Shown: positions 32,076 to 40,256 of the stretch, in pieces | Layout of the letters: each line of letters begins with the position of its first letter | Position numbering within the stretch: position 1 is the first letter of the stretch | Source of the DNA: Oscillospiraceae bacterium | Lineage (GTDB): Bacteria; Bacillota; Clostridia; Oscillospirales; CAG-272 | DNA length: 40,256 nt | NCBI GenBank assembly: GCA_015063855.1 | Contig: SVTI01000012.1 | Span: 1 to 40,256 of the forward strand | Direction: 5' to 3' | Notes under the pieces: generated by a model | Told to the model about the DNA's origin: nothing | Database searches by the model: none | Seen by the model: the letters and a program-made list of their open reading frames with translations, nothing else | Position numbers and translations under genes: made by a program

Positions 32076-33434
32076 ATGAATAGTTTTATTACCTGCGGAA
32101 TAGATATCGGCACTACCACCCTCTCGGCGGTAGTGCTTGATATTACAAACGGGAAGCAGATAGAAGCATTTACCCGTGAGCATAGGGCTGCACTTATATC
32201 CGACAAGAGCTTTGAAAGGATACAGGATGCAGATAGGATTCTTTCTCTTGCGATACAGCTCCTTGATTCTATTCTTGATAAATACCCGGAAATTTCTTCG
32301 ATAGGCTTTACCGGCCAGATGCACGGTATACTTTATACCGACAAGGAGGGAAGAGCCTGCTCTCCTCTCTACACATGGCAGGACGGCAGAGGTAACGAAA
32401 TGATGGGGGCTGTCAGCTACGCAGAGTATATAACCTCAGTAAGCGGCAGGGCTGCGGCAAGCGGCTACGGACTTGTTACCCATTATTATAACTCTGTAAA
32501 TTCTCTCGTTCCCGATACTGCTGTCTCGATATGCAGTATCATGGATTATCTTGTTATGAGCTTGTCGGGAAGAAATAAGCCTATATGTCATCCCTCGGTT
32601 GCGGCGAGCTTCGGTCTTTATGATATTGATAAAAAAGACTTTGACAGAAGTGCTGTTTTAAAGCTTGGAATTGATATCGGTATTCTTCCCGGTATCATGA
32701 CCGAGGATAAGCCTATGGGTAAATACAGAGGTATAGATATCTGTCCCGCTCTCGGTGATAATCAGGCAAGTGTCTTCGGATCGGTTGCCGATGAGGATGC
32801 TTCCGTCCTTGTTAATTACGGTACGGGAAGTCAGGTGTCGGTGATAACAGACGGTGTGGAGGCGGATCCTCCCCTTGAGGTACGTCCTTATATTGGAGAA
32901 AAGAATTTGATCTGCGGCTGTGCTCTCTGCGGCGGCTATGCCTATGAGGTGCTTGAGGGCTTTTTTGCAAGCTATGCAAGAGCTTTGGGCAATAATGGCA
33001 ATCAGTATGCGGTAATGGATTCCCTTGCGGAATGTGCATATTATAACAAGAATAAAGGGAAGCTGAAGGTTGCACCTCTGTTTAAGGGAACACGTGAAAA
33101 TCCCGAAATACGAGGAAGCGTCAGCGGATTGTCTGTCGATAATTTTGACGCAGGTAATTTGATATTGGCTACCGTTGAGGGTATGGCGGATGAGCTGTAT
33201 GATATGTACAGTGCCTCGGACGTATCGGATCGTACTATTCTTGTGGCATCGGGTAACGGTGTAAGAAAGAACAAGGTTCTTCAATCGCTGCTCAGGGATA
33301 GGTTCGGTATGAAGCTTTCTCTTCTTGAAAACAAGGAGGAAGCGGCAATGGGTGCGGCGATGTATTCCGCTCTCTGTATGGGCTATGGGCTTTCCGAAAT
33401 AAAAAAGTGCATATTGTACAGTGATATTGAATAA
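32076..33434 (+). CDS. FGGY-family carbohydrate kinase, sedoheptulokinase-like
   Basis: 452 residues. The ATP-site phosphate 1 motif is CGIDIGTTTLSAVVLD, the sugar-binding loop is GFTGQMHGILY, TWQDGRGNE follows, and the second half has NYGTGSQVS and VASGNGVRKNKVLQSLL with EEAAMGAAMYSAL. The GQMHG and TWQDGR signatures resemble eukaryotic sedoheptulokinase more than xylulokinase or glycerol kinase. It would phosphorylate a ketose such as sedoheptulose to feed the pentose phosphate pathway; the substrate is inferred only. It is 5 bases after the transporter gene and is followed by a terminator-like hairpin. Confidence 0.82.
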   Translation: MNSFITCGIDIGTTTLSAVVLDITNGKQIEAFTREHRAALISDKSFERIQDADRILSLAIQLLDSILDKYPEISSIGFTGQMHGILYTDKEGRACSPLYTWQDGRGNEMMGAVSYAEYITSVSGRAAASGYGLVTHYYNSVNSLVPDTAVSICSIMDYLVMSLSGRNKPICHPSVAASFGLYDIDKKDFDRSAVLKLGIDIGILPGIMTEDKPMGKYRGIDICPALGDNQASVFGSVADEDASVLVNYGTGSQVSVITDGVEADPPLEVRPYIGEKNLICGCALCGGYAYEVLEGFFASYARALGNNGNQYAVMDSLAECAYYNKNKGKLKVAPLFKGTRENPEIRGSVSGLSVDNFDAGNLILATVEGMADELYDMYSASDVSDRTILVASGNGVRKNKVLQSLLRDRFGMKLSLLENKEEAAMGAAMYSALCMGYGLSEIKKCILYSDIE

Positions 33435-33439
33435 AAAAT

Positions 33440-33479
33440 ATAATTCTCCTTATAATAACCAAAAAAGGAGAATTATTTT
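33440..33479 (+). promoter_or_regulatory. Hairpin that is both a terminator candidate and a Shine-Dalgarno-masking stem
   Basis: ATAATTCTCCTT (33440-33451) pairs perfectly with AAGGAGAATTAT (33465-33476), 12 bp, followed by TTTT. The 3' arm contains AAGGAG, the ribosome-binding site of the small ORF starting at 33480. Confidence 0.8.
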
Positions 33480-33683
33480 ATGGAAAAAGATAAGAAAAAG
33501 CAGGATGCCTGCGACTATTCAAGGGATGAATTTCTTTTTAATCCCGTTGCCTCGGTAAACGAAGTGACGGGGTATGTTCAGCGTATTCCCGACGTTGTTT
33601 CAAGAGCTGAGAGCCTGACTGATCTGACTAATGCTACCGTAGACAGTCTTGACGGCGGAGAATCGCCTGCAAAGGAAAGATAG
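33480..33683 (+). CDS. Small hypothetical protein, 67 residues
   Basis: Translation MEKDKKKQDACDYSRDEFLFNPVASVNEVTGYVQRIPDVVSRAESLTDLTNATVDSLDGGESPAKER. It is hydrophilic, without signal peptide or membrane segment; no known domain was recognised. A good AAGGAG site 9 bases before the ATG, and a terminator directly after the stop, argue that it is a real gene. The ribosome-binding site lies in a 12-bp hairpin, so expression may be gated. It follows the kinase operon. Confidence 0.65.
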   Translation: MEKDKKKQDACDYSRDEFLFNPVASVNEVTGYVQRIPDVVSRAESLTDLTNATVDSLDGGESPAKER

Positions 33684-33689
33684 ATACTC

Positions 33690-33716
33690 TTAAAGCCGAC
33701 GAAGTGTCGGCTTTAA
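33690..33716 (+). terminator. Terminator after the small protein gene
   Basis: TTAAAGCCGAC pairs perfectly with GTCGGCTTTAA (11 bp, loop GAAGT), tail TTTGTGCTT. Confidence 0.82.
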
Positions 33717-33723
33717 TTTGTGC

Positions 33724-33752
33724 TTGACTTTATTTATGTAAAGTAGTATAAT
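33724..33752 (+). promoter_or_regulatory. Promoter for the lipoprotein pair
   Basis: TTGACT (33724-33729), 17 bases, TATAAT (33747-33752), just after the preceding terminator. AAGGAGG follows before the ATG. Confidence 0.85.
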
Positions 33753-33774
33753 AACTTTTATAAGGAGGGATGAT

Positions 33775-34470
33775 ATGAAGAGATTTTTACTTATTTTATT
33801 GTCCTTGGTTTGTATCGCTTTCTGTGTCGCCTGCGGTAAGAAGGCACCTAAAATTAATGATGTTGTAAATAAGGATGAGGCGGTGCAGTACAAGGAAATA
33901 TTCTTTGAGAATAATACCGCCTATGATAACAAGAAAATGACTAAAACAGGCATTTTTACCATACTTTACGATGCTTTTAACGATACCGAGCGTTATTACG
34001 TATGGGGTTATGAAAATAAGGATCGTGAAAGCGGCTGGCAGTGGGAATTTTCTGTCAAGGATCCGTCAGAGCTTCCCAAGGCAGGCTCTGAGGTAACCGT
34101 CAGCGGTAAATTTGTCGCAAACGAAAAGGCTCTTGATAAAAAATGGATAGAGAATGCAAGCGTTAAGGTTGAGTCCGAATATAAGGATTCTCCTTGTAAA
34201 TACGATCTTACTACCATGAGTCCTACGCTCTCTGCAAGAGTACAGATGCCTAATATTATAAACCACCCGTCTAAGTTTGAGGATGAAAGCATCTGTGTTT
34301 ACGGTAAGCTTACCGAAGGAAGTGTTTTAAGCTCTCCATATGAGGATATGGCGTGGTCCATTCCCGTTACATCGGATGAGGAATTGCCTGAGGCGGGATC
34401 CTTTGTTACCGTGATAGGTAAGTATGATGAGCACGGACACTTTGTTGTTGAAAAGGTATATACAAAATAA
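33775..34470 (+). CDS. Paralogous lipoprotein 1 (unknown function)
   Basis: 231 residues. Signal peptide MKRFLLILLSLVCIAFCVAC with acylated Cys20 indicates membrane anchoring on the outside. The mature part has two similar beta-rich halves: one around TGIFTILYDAFNDTERYYVWGYENKD...LPKAGSEVTVSGKF and one around ESICVYGKLTEGS...LPEAGSFVTVIGKY. Both halves share a pattern of strand, W-x-(F/I)-x-V, LPxAGSxVTVxGK, reminiscent of OB-fold-like domains. The next gene encodes a close paralogue. No function is known to me. Confidence 0.78.
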   Translation: MKRFLLILLSLVCIAFCVACGKKAPKINDVVNKDEAVQYKEIFFENNTAYDNKKMTKTGIFTILYDAFNDTERYYVWGYENKDRESGWQWEFSVKDPSELPKAGSEVTVSGKFVANEKALDKKWIENASVKVESEYKDSPCKYDLTTMSPTLSARVQMPNIINHPSKFEDESICVYGKLTEGSVLSSPYEDMAWSIPVTSDEELPEAGSFVTVIGKYDEHGHFVVEKVYTK

Positions 34471-34493
34471 ATTAAAATCAAAAGGAGATTGCC

Positions 34494-35387
34494 ATGAAAA
34501 AATTAATTGTTTCTCTTCTTTGTCTCGCTTGTCTTTTGGGTGCAGTTGCATGCTCAAAAACCGAGGAAAAAAAGGATGAGTCCGAAAAGGATGCTGCTAA
34601 GACAACGCAGAAGGTTGACGAGACCACCACCGTCGAGGATAATGAAACAGAGCCTGCCGAGACTGATGCGCCCGAGCATGATCATACCCATACAGAAGAC
34701 GTACCCGTAATAGAGTATGAAGTTGTTGATACTCCTGCGTCCAAGGTGAATAAGGTTGTAAGCGAAGATGACGCAGCGCAGTACAAGGCTGTTTTTATTG
34801 ATAAGAATACCTCTTACGATAATACCGATTTTACAAAGACAGGTATCTTTACCGTTCTTTACGATAAGTTCTACAATGTTGATCGTTATTATGTATGGGG
34901 ATACGATAACGAAGAAGCGAAGACAGGCTGGCAGTGGGAGTTTACCGTTGCCGATCCCACAACTCTTCCCAAGGTAGGATCCGAGGTTACAGTTGCAGGT
35001 AAGTTTACTGCAAATGAGAGCGCTCTTGACGGTAAGTGGATCGAGAATGCAAATGTTACCGTAGTTTCCGAATATAACGATGCACTTTGTAAGTATGACA
35101 TTACAACAATGAGCCCCACCCTTGCGGAGCAGGTTCAGGTGTTCTATTTTGCCAATAATTTCGATCTCTTTGCGGATGATAAGATCGCGCTTTACGGTGA
35201 GATTGGGGCAAATCTTATAATAAACTCTGTAAATGATAAGTCAACAGAAGACGGAACCAAGCCCATGTGGAGCTTCCATGTTGAGACGGGTACCGTTCTT
35301 CCCGAGGAGGGAACTCCCGTTACTGTTGTGGCTACTTTAAATAACCACGGCAGATTGGTGATAGATACGCTTTATATTGAAGGTTAG
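34494..35387 (+). CDS. Paralogous lipoprotein 2 with acidic, His-containing linker (unknown function)
   Basis: 297 residues. Lipoprotein signal MKKLIVSLLCLACLLGAVAC (Cys20). A ~75-residue low-complexity linker rich in Glu, Asp and Thr contains EHDHTHTED, a possible metal-binding cluster. From ~90 it is collinear with the preceding lipoprotein (AAQYKAVFIDKNTSYDN...TGIFTVLYDKF...YYVWGYDNEE...GSEVTVAGKF...CKYDITTMSPTLAEQVQ), about 50% identical by eye in the first half and much less in the second. The pair is a duplication; the linker probably extends this one further from the membrane. AAGGAG precedes the ATG. Confidence 0.78.
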   Translation: MKKLIVSLLCLACLLGAVACSKTEEKKDESEKDAAKTTQKVDETTTVEDNETEPAETDAPEHDHTHTEDVPVIEYEVVDTPASKVNKVVSEDDAAQYKAVFIDKNTSYDNTDFTKTGIFTVLYDKFYNVDRYYVWGYDNEEAKTGWQWEFTVADPTTLPKVGSEVTVAGKFTANESALDGKWIENANVTVVSEYNDALCKYDITTMSPTLAEQVQVFYFANNFDLFADDKIALYGEIGANLIINSVNDKSTEDGTKPMWSFHVETGTVLPEEGTPVTVVATLNNHGRLVIDTLYIEG

Positions 35388-35406
35388 TAATTTAATAATT
35401 TATTGC

Positions 35407-35432
35407 AAAAAGAACCGTTCACGGTTCTTTTT
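35407..35432 (+). terminator. Terminator after the lipoprotein pair
   Basis: AAAAAGAACCG pairs perfectly with CGGTTCTTTTT (11 bp, loop TTCA). Bidirectional in form. Confidence 0.92.
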
Positions 35433-35453
35433 CTATTATTGGTTATTAGGGTA

Positions 35454-35482
35454 TTGCTAATTTCTGTATATTATGGTATAAT
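35454..35482 (+). promoter_or_regulatory. Promoter for the giant surface protein
   Basis: TTGCTA (35454-35459), 17 bases, TATAAT (35477-35482), about 110 bases before the start codon. Confidence 0.72.
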
Positions 35483-35496
35483 AAATCATAAGTACA

Positions 35497-35558
35497 TTCG
35501 GAAATACTGACATGATTTTTGAAGGAACTTGATATGATGCTATAAAGCAGTTTCCGAA
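35497..35558 (+). promoter_or_regulatory. Structured 5' leader of the giant surface protein gene
   Basis: TTCGGAAATACTG (35497-35509) can pair with CAGTTTCCGAA (35548-35558), about 11 bp with a small bulge, enclosing ~38 bases. It begins close to the predicted transcript start. No known riboswitch was recognised. Confidence 0.45.
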
Positions 35559-35595
35559 AAGCTTAAAATATAATTTTTACAGAGAAAGGATTTGA

Positions 35596-38500
35596 ATGAT
35601 GGAAGTACGCAAAACTATAGGAATATCCAAAAGATTACTTTCGGTATTCCTTTTTCTTACAATGCTTTTGGGTATGATGATCCCGGCATTGTCGGTTAGG
35701 TCTGAGGCGGCGGAAGATACCTATAGGATCACCCTTAGGCTTAACAGCGGTAAGTTCGTCAACGAGGGTACCAGCCAATACTGTACCCAAGGCGGCGTAT
35801 CGCAGAACAGAATCTATGATATTCCCTATGGAGTAACAATCTATGATGCTATCCCTTGGGAGGAACAGATTATCTTAAGAAACGGATATGTATTTACCGG
35901 TTGGGTATATACGAATTCAAGCGGTTCTATCCCTTCAAACGGATGGCTTCCCAGCCTTCAGAACAAGAAGCCTATGGATATTTATTATACTTATTTCCGT
36001 AACAACACAGGCTCCTGCGGCGATGTGTATTTTACAGCTATCTGGATCGGTAATGAGTATAAAATGAATTTCGATCCAAAAATGGGTATTATTACAAAGG
36101 GAAGTTATTCCTATGATGTTGCCTTTGATATCGAAGGCGGCGGTGACCAGGGCGTTGAGTATTATAATGCAATGCTCCACGATCTTGAAGCGGGTGACGT
36201 TCCTCACGCAGAGGCAGAAGGCTTTACATTTGTAAGCTGGACGCTCACAGATTATTATTGGTCATTAAAGCCCAGCGATGAGCTCGGAAGACCTTGGGCA
36301 GACGGTGAGCATTACGGCGGTACAGTATCCGAAACATGGGCACTTACCAAGAGTGGTACCTTTGACGGTTATTGGGAATGTAATGCTGATAATTTCGAGG
36401 ATGTTTATATTGCCCCCACTTGTCTCACTGATGGCTTTGACGGTCAGGTATGCTTGACATGTCAGGCTAACAGCGAATATAAGGATTTCATAAATAATTA
36501 TCATGAGCCTGACGGAACTGTTCTTGGTGCTTTGGGTCATGATATGAGTGAATGGATCGATCAAAAGGACGGCACAAGCAGAAGCGATTGCGAACGTGAA
36601 GACTGCGATTATTTTGAAACCCGAAATAACAGCTATACTATTGAATATTTCGATGAAGGCGGCAGTGAATTTTCCGGAACTCACGGTGCAAATGCGCCTG
36701 TTACACATACCTTCGGAACTCAGACAAATCTTGTAAATGCTGCCAATAAGACAGGTATGTATACCTTTGGTGGTTGGTACAGCGATCCCGAATGTACAGT
36801 TGCGATTACCACAATAGAAGCAACAGACTTCAAATCAAGTCTTGACGAAAGCTATAAGATTTATGCAAAGTGGATTCCCGTTGATTATACTATCACATAT
36901 TATCACGGAAGTACAAATATAACCACTAAAACAGCGTATTTCCCAAATGGTCTTCCTGCAACAGGACACAGTTACGGCACAGATACCACTCTTATTGATG
37001 CATATAAGCTCGGCTGGACCTTTGAGGGCTGGTATACAAATACCGCCTTTACCACTCCTACAGAGGGCGCACTCAGCGTTCTTGACGGTGAGGGATATAC
37101 TGCGAATATTAAGCTTTATGCTAAGTTTAGCGAGGATTATTATCCCATCACCTATCTTGATAAGAACGGTGAGCCCTATTCGGGTGATACGGTAATTGCC
37201 GATGCTAAGCTCAGCTATACCTATGATGACGGTATAACCTTCCCCACAGTTACAAAGACCGGTTATACCTTTGGCGGTTGGTTCCTCGAAGAGGATTGTT
37301 CGGGAACAAAGGTAACAAAGTTTGCGGCCGCTACAACAGAGGGTCCCCAAACTCTTTATGCTCTTTGGACTCCCAACAGTTATACGATAACTTACTATTA
37401 TATTCCTGCGGCGACAGGCACTTCAAGTAATGCCTTTGATACTGCGTCAGAAAAAGCATGGCTCAGCGAAGGCTATGTGACTACCCATACATACGATCAG
37501 ATAACCGAGCTTCCCACAGTTACAAGAGAAGGCTGGACCTGGGGCGGCAAGTGGTTTACAAATGCTGCTTGTACTACACCCGCAGAGGGTATGAATGAGC
37601 TTGCAGGTGACGGTTATACTGCTGCAATAAAGCTTTATACACGTGTTGTGGTGAATACCTACAATATCGAGTATTATGATAAGGGTGGCGCGGCATATTC
37701 AGGCGATAATCTTGCATCTCTTCCCACCACCTTTACATACAATGCGGCAAAAACGCTTACCAAGGGTACAAAGACAGGTTATACCTTCGACGGTTGGTAT
37801 ACCGATCCTGATTGTACAGTTAAGGTGAATACCACTCTTGCGGCTAACACCTATGCCCATGATGTGAAGCTTTATGCAAACTGGACTCCCAATTCCTATG
37901 CAATTACATATCTTAACTTTAATACTACAAGCGGCAGCATTAATACAGCTACATATTTTCCCAACGGCTTAGCTCCCGCAACCCATACCTATGATAAGGA
38001 TACAATAATTCCCGTACCCGTACGTGCAAATTATTATTTCCTCGGCTGGTATACCTCAAAGGCGGCGACTGCCGGTACCGAGGTCCCGATGGTAGATGGT
38101 CAATATACCATAGACGGAGCTTCGCATACTGCAAAGTTCACACTCTATGCCAAGTGGGAAAAGGTGAGTGCTCACGTATGTACTCCCGGTGCTGTAGTTA
38201 TCGAGAACAAGGTCGATCCCGATTGTACAAATCCCGGAAGCTATGACGAAGTAACATACTGTACAGTTTCCCAGTGCGGTAAGGAGTGCTCCAGAAATAC
38301 CGTTGCCGTTCCTGCAACGGGACACGCTTATGATAACGGAACTGTGACGATAAAGCCTACCTGCACCGAAGCCGGTGTAAAGACCTTTGTTTGTGCAAAC
38401 GATCCCACACATACCTATACAGAGCCTGTAGAAAAGCTCGGACATGATTATATTGATCATACAGGTAAGTCTGCTACTTGTCTTGAAGACGGTTGGGAAG

Positions 38501-40256
38501 CATATCAGACCTGCTCAAGATGTGATTATAATTCTTATAAAGTAATTCCCGCAACCGGTCATGCTTATGACAACGGAACAGTAACAAAAGATCCTACTTG
38601 TACCGAAGCCGGTGTGAAGACTTTTGTATGTGCAAATGATACAAGTCATACCTATACCGAGCCTGTAGAAAAACTCGGACATAATTATGTAGCTACAGTA
38701 ACACCTCCTACCTGTACAGAGGCGGGATATACCACCTATGTATGTGATCGTTGTGGTGATACATATACCGATAGCGAGCTTGGAGCTCTTGATCACCTTT
38801 GGGGTGCTTGGTATACAGTAACCGAGCCTACATATTTTGCAGACGGTCTTGAAAGAAGAGATTGTCAGAGAGGTGATGCAACAGAGGAAAGAGCTATTCC
38901 CATGCTCAAGGATAATACTCCTCCCACCGTTACCGTAACAACAGATCCCGAATTTGATGTTACCGACGGTGAGACCGATTATTCCAACACAGACGTTGAG
39001 ATTACAATTGAAGCCTTTGATAACGAAACAGGCATTGATGAGATCTATTACATTATCACCGATGAGGACACAAAGGTAGTTGAGGAGGGGATTTACGATC
39101 CCGAAAGCAAGCCTGTTCTTTCCGAAGAGGGTGAATATACCGTAACCGCAAAGGCTGTAGATAATGCAGGCAACGAAACCGAAGTTGTAACAGATACAAT
39201 AGTTATCGACAAGACCGCTCCCGTGATCGGCGGTATCGTTGACGGCGAGATATATTGCGGTGAGGAAGAGATAAGCTTTACTGTTGATGAAAAGTATATC
39301 GACAAGGTATATGTGAATGGTGAAGAGGTAAGCGAATACGTTCTCGAGGGAACTCCCGAGGGTACCGAATACACCGTTACCGTAACCGATAAGGCGGGTA
39401 ATTCCACCGAGGTTACCGTTACCGTTTACAGCGAGCATAATTATGCGGGTACTGTTACCGAATCTCCCTCATGTACAGAAGACGGTGAAATGACCTATGT
39501 TTGTGCAAACTGCGGAGACAGCTATACCGAAGCTATCGAAAGTCTCGGTCATATCGAAGTAACAGACGAGGCAGTAGCGCCCAAGTGTGAAGAAACAGGT
39601 CTTACCGAGGGTAAGCACTGTGAAAGATGCGGCACAGTTCTCGTTGCACAGGAAGTAGTTGATGCCCACGGTCATAACTACGTTGTAACAGACCATAAGG
39701 ACGAGAATTGTACAGAGGACGGCTATGACGTTTATACCTGTACACATGACTCAAACCATACATATACCGATGTTATTCCCGCCCACGGACACAGCTATGA
39801 GTTAACAGACGTTGTTCCTCCTACCTGTACCGAAAACGGATATTCAGTATATACCTGTCCCGACTGCGGTGACAGCTACACAGCAGATCCCGTAGATGCA
39901 GAGGGTCATCAGTATGAATTGACTGTAACAGATCCTACCTGTACCGATGGCGGTCATACCACCTATGTTTGCGGAGTATGCGGAGATACCTACGTATCAG
40001 ACTATACCGATGCACTCGGCCATGAAGAGATAGTAATTCCCGCTGTAGCACCCACATGTACCGAGGACGGTTCGACAGAGGGTAAGTACTGTAACAGATG
40101 CGGTGAGCTTCTTGTAGCTCCCGAGGTCGATCCCGCCCACGGCCATAACTACGTTGTAACAGACCATAAGGACGAGAATTGTACCGAGGATGGCTATGAC
40201 GTTTATACCTGTACACATGACGCAAGTCATACATATACAGTAACATTCACTAAACT
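35596..40256 (+). CDS. Giant secreted surface protein with InlB-B and cysteine-rich GHxY repeats (partial)
   Basis: An open frame of 1553 codons runs to the window edge without a stop; the ORF track omits it. A signal peptide (RLLSVFLFLTMLLGMMIPALSVRSEA) follows ATG ATG at 35596/35599, with AAAGGA upstream. Approximate layout: ~45-345 unrecognised N-terminal region; ~348-855 six InlB-B (Listeria-Bacteroides) repeats with YTITYY...GYTF.GW(Y/F)...LYAKW; ~856-1102 cysteine-rich repeats of the form GHxY...PTCTExGxxTYxCxxCGxxY, likely small zinc-ribbon-like or disulfide-linked units; ~1106-1279 Ig-like modules (VDNAGNETEVV...DKTAPVIGGIVDGE...TVTDKAGNSTEVTVTV); then more cysteine-rich repeats. It probably lies on the cell surface and may mediate adhesion or binding; the anchor would be downstream. 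Confidence 0.88.
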   Translation, partial: MMEVRKTIGISKRLLSVFLFLTMLLGMMIPALSVRSEAAEDTYRITLRLNSGKFVNEGTSQYCTQGGVSQNRIYDIPYGVTIYDAIPWEEQIILRNGYVFTGWVYTNSSGSIPSNGWLPSLQNKKPMDIYYTYFRNNTGSCGDVYFTAIWIGNEYKMNFDPKMGIITKGSYSYDVAFDIEGGGDQGVEYYNAMLHDLEAGDVPHAEAEGFTFVSWTLTDYYWSLKPSDELGRPWADGEHYGGTVSETWALTKSGTFDGYWECNADNFEDVYIAPTCLTDGFDGQVCLTCQANSEYKDFINNYHEPDGTVLGALGHDMSEWIDQKDGTSRSDCEREDCDYFETRNNSYTIEYFDEGGSEFSGTHGANAPVTHTFGTQTNLVNAANKTGMYTFGGWYSDPECTVAITTIEATDFKSSLDESYKIYAKWIPVDYTITYYHGSTNITTKTAYFPNGLPATGHSYGTDTTLIDAYKLGWTFEGWYTNTAFTTPTEGALSVLDGEGYTANIKLYAKFSEDYYPITYLDKNGEPYSGDTVIADAKLSYTYDDGITFPTVTKTGYTFGGWFLEEDCSGTKVTKFAAATTEGPQTLYALWTPNSYTITYYYIPAATGTSSNAFDTASEKAWLSEGYVTTHTYDQITELPTVTREGWTWGGKWFTNAACTTPAEGMNELAGDGYTAAIKLYTRVVVNTYNIEYYDKGGAAYSGDNLASLPTTFTYNAAKTLTKGTKTGYTFDGWYTDPDCTVKVNTTLAANTYAHDVKLYANWTPNSYAITYLNFNTTSGSINTATYFPNGLAPATHTYDKDTIIPVPVRANYYFLGWYTSKAATAGTEVPMVDGQYTIDGASHTAKFTLYAKWEKVSAHVCTPGAVVIENKVDPDCTNPGSYDEVTYCTVSQCGKECSRNTVAVPATGHAYDNGTVTIKPTCTEAGVKTFVCANDPTHTYTEPVEKLGHDYIDHTGKSATCLEDGWEAYQTCSRCDYNSYKVIPATGHAYDNGTVTKDPTCTEAGVKTFVCANDTSHTYTEPVEKLGHNYVATVTPPTCTEAGYTTYVCDRCGDTYTDSELGALDHLWGAWYTVTEPTYFADGLERRDCQRGDATEERAIPMLKDNTPPTVTVTTDPEFDVTDGETDYSNTDVEITIEAFDNETGIDEIYYIITDEDTKVVEEGIYDPESKPVLSEEGEYTVTAKAVDNAGNETEVVTDTIVIDKTAPVIGGIVDGEIYCGEEEISFTVDEKYIDKVYVNGEEVSEYVLEGTPEGTEYTVTVTDKAGNSTEVTVTVYSEHNYAGTVTESPSCTEDGEMTYVCANCGDSYTEAIESLGHIEVTDEAVAPKCEETGLTEGKHCERCGTVLVAQEVVDAHGHNYVVTDHKDENCTEDGYDVYTCTHDSNHTYTDVIPAHGHSYELTDVVPPTCTENGYSVYTCPDCGDSYTADPVDAEGHQYELTVTDPTCTDGGHTTYVCGVCGDTYVSDYTDALGHEEIVIPAVAPTCTEDGSTEGKYCNRCGELLVAPEVDPAHGHNYVVTDHKDENCTEDGYDVYTCTHDASHTYTVTFTK
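39664..40221 (+). repeat. Higher-order direct repeat inside the giant gene (471-bp period)
   Basis: The stretch GCCCACGG(T/C)CATAACTAC... at 39664-39750 recurs almost base for base at 40135-40221, encoding the same GHNYVVTDHKDENCTEDGYDVYTCTHD. The period is 157 codons, spanning several cysteine-rich units. Near identity at silent sites suggests recent duplication or gene conversion. Confidence 0.8.

Noticed and set aside
32076-33434. Xylulokinase (xylB) assignment
   Set aside because: FGGY signatures fit broadly, but GQMHG plus TWQDGR and the absence of neighbouring xylose genes made sedoheptulokinase-like a better, still tentative, description.
38515-39438. 307-residue minus-strand ORF and other long minus-strand ORFs opposite the surface protein
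   Set aside because: They are antisense shadows of the repeat-rich coding frame; no ribosome-binding sites or plausible domains.

Overview
The window looks like a chromosomal segment of a low-to-mid GC anaerobic member of the Clostridia, most likely an Oscillospirales/Ruminococcaceae-type gut bacterium. This rests on four things: ribosomal protein L27 carries the Firmicutes-type N-terminal extension (LQFFAHKKG) next to the Prp protease; the order lepA-hemW is conserved; SleB, BlaI/BlaR1-type and LytTR systems are present; and the surface protein combines InlB-B repeats with cysteine-rich GHxY repeats. Promoters are textbook sigma-A sites (TTGACA-17-TATAAT). The taxon is inferred, not proven.

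Layout. 1-869 (minus): rplU-prp-rpmA behind an L21 leader. 1174-5056 (plus): a polar amino acid ABC importer (lipoprotein, permease, ATPase) plus a YjjG-like HAD phosphatase; the permease has an N-terminal S-layer-homology-like region. 5057-5713: a terminator, two copies of a dispersed repeat, and an orphan promoter-hairpins-terminator unit that is probably a small RNA. 5714-7790: dTDP-glucose 4,6-dehydratase and an amidohydrolase. 7826-8617 (minus): ribU under an FMN riboswitch with its own terminator. 8780-11822: two tandem asparagine-synthetase-like proteins lacking the glutaminase cysteine. 11992-16584: lepA, hemW and cardiolipin synthase. 16712-19641: a SleB-type cell wall hydrolase and an ABC exporter whose promoter is covered by a perfect 14-bp-arm palindrome. 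19642-20507: a repeat-rich convergent intergenic region (dispersed repeat, GTAGGGG inverted repeat, ~300-bp MITE-like element). 20508-22566 (minus): an AgrC/LytTR-type two-component system. 22734-23190: a small XRE regulator followed by an array of variable hairpins joined by ATGATATA linkers. 23190-25511: a short-chain dehydrogenase and an FAD oxidoreductase with four clustered cysteines. 25634-28406: a BlaI/BlaR1-type pair with tandem operators. 28549-33683: an M48 protease, a fused PlsC-like acyltransferase, a GltS-type transporter, a sedoheptulokinase-like kinase and a small protein. 33775-35387: two paralogous lipoproteins. 35596-40256: the first ~1550 residues of a giant secreted repeat protein, cut by the window edge and absent from the ORF track.

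How it fits together: most of the segment is housekeeping (ribosome, translation factor 4, heme chaperone, lipid synthesis, riboflavin uptake) interspersed with surface and envelope-sensing modules. No phage, insertion sequence with transposase, CRISPR, rRNA or tRNA gene was seen. The most unusual items are the tandem Asn-synthetase-like pair, the SLH-permease fusion, the structured orphan RNA at 5375-5535 and the hairpin array at 22953-23184.
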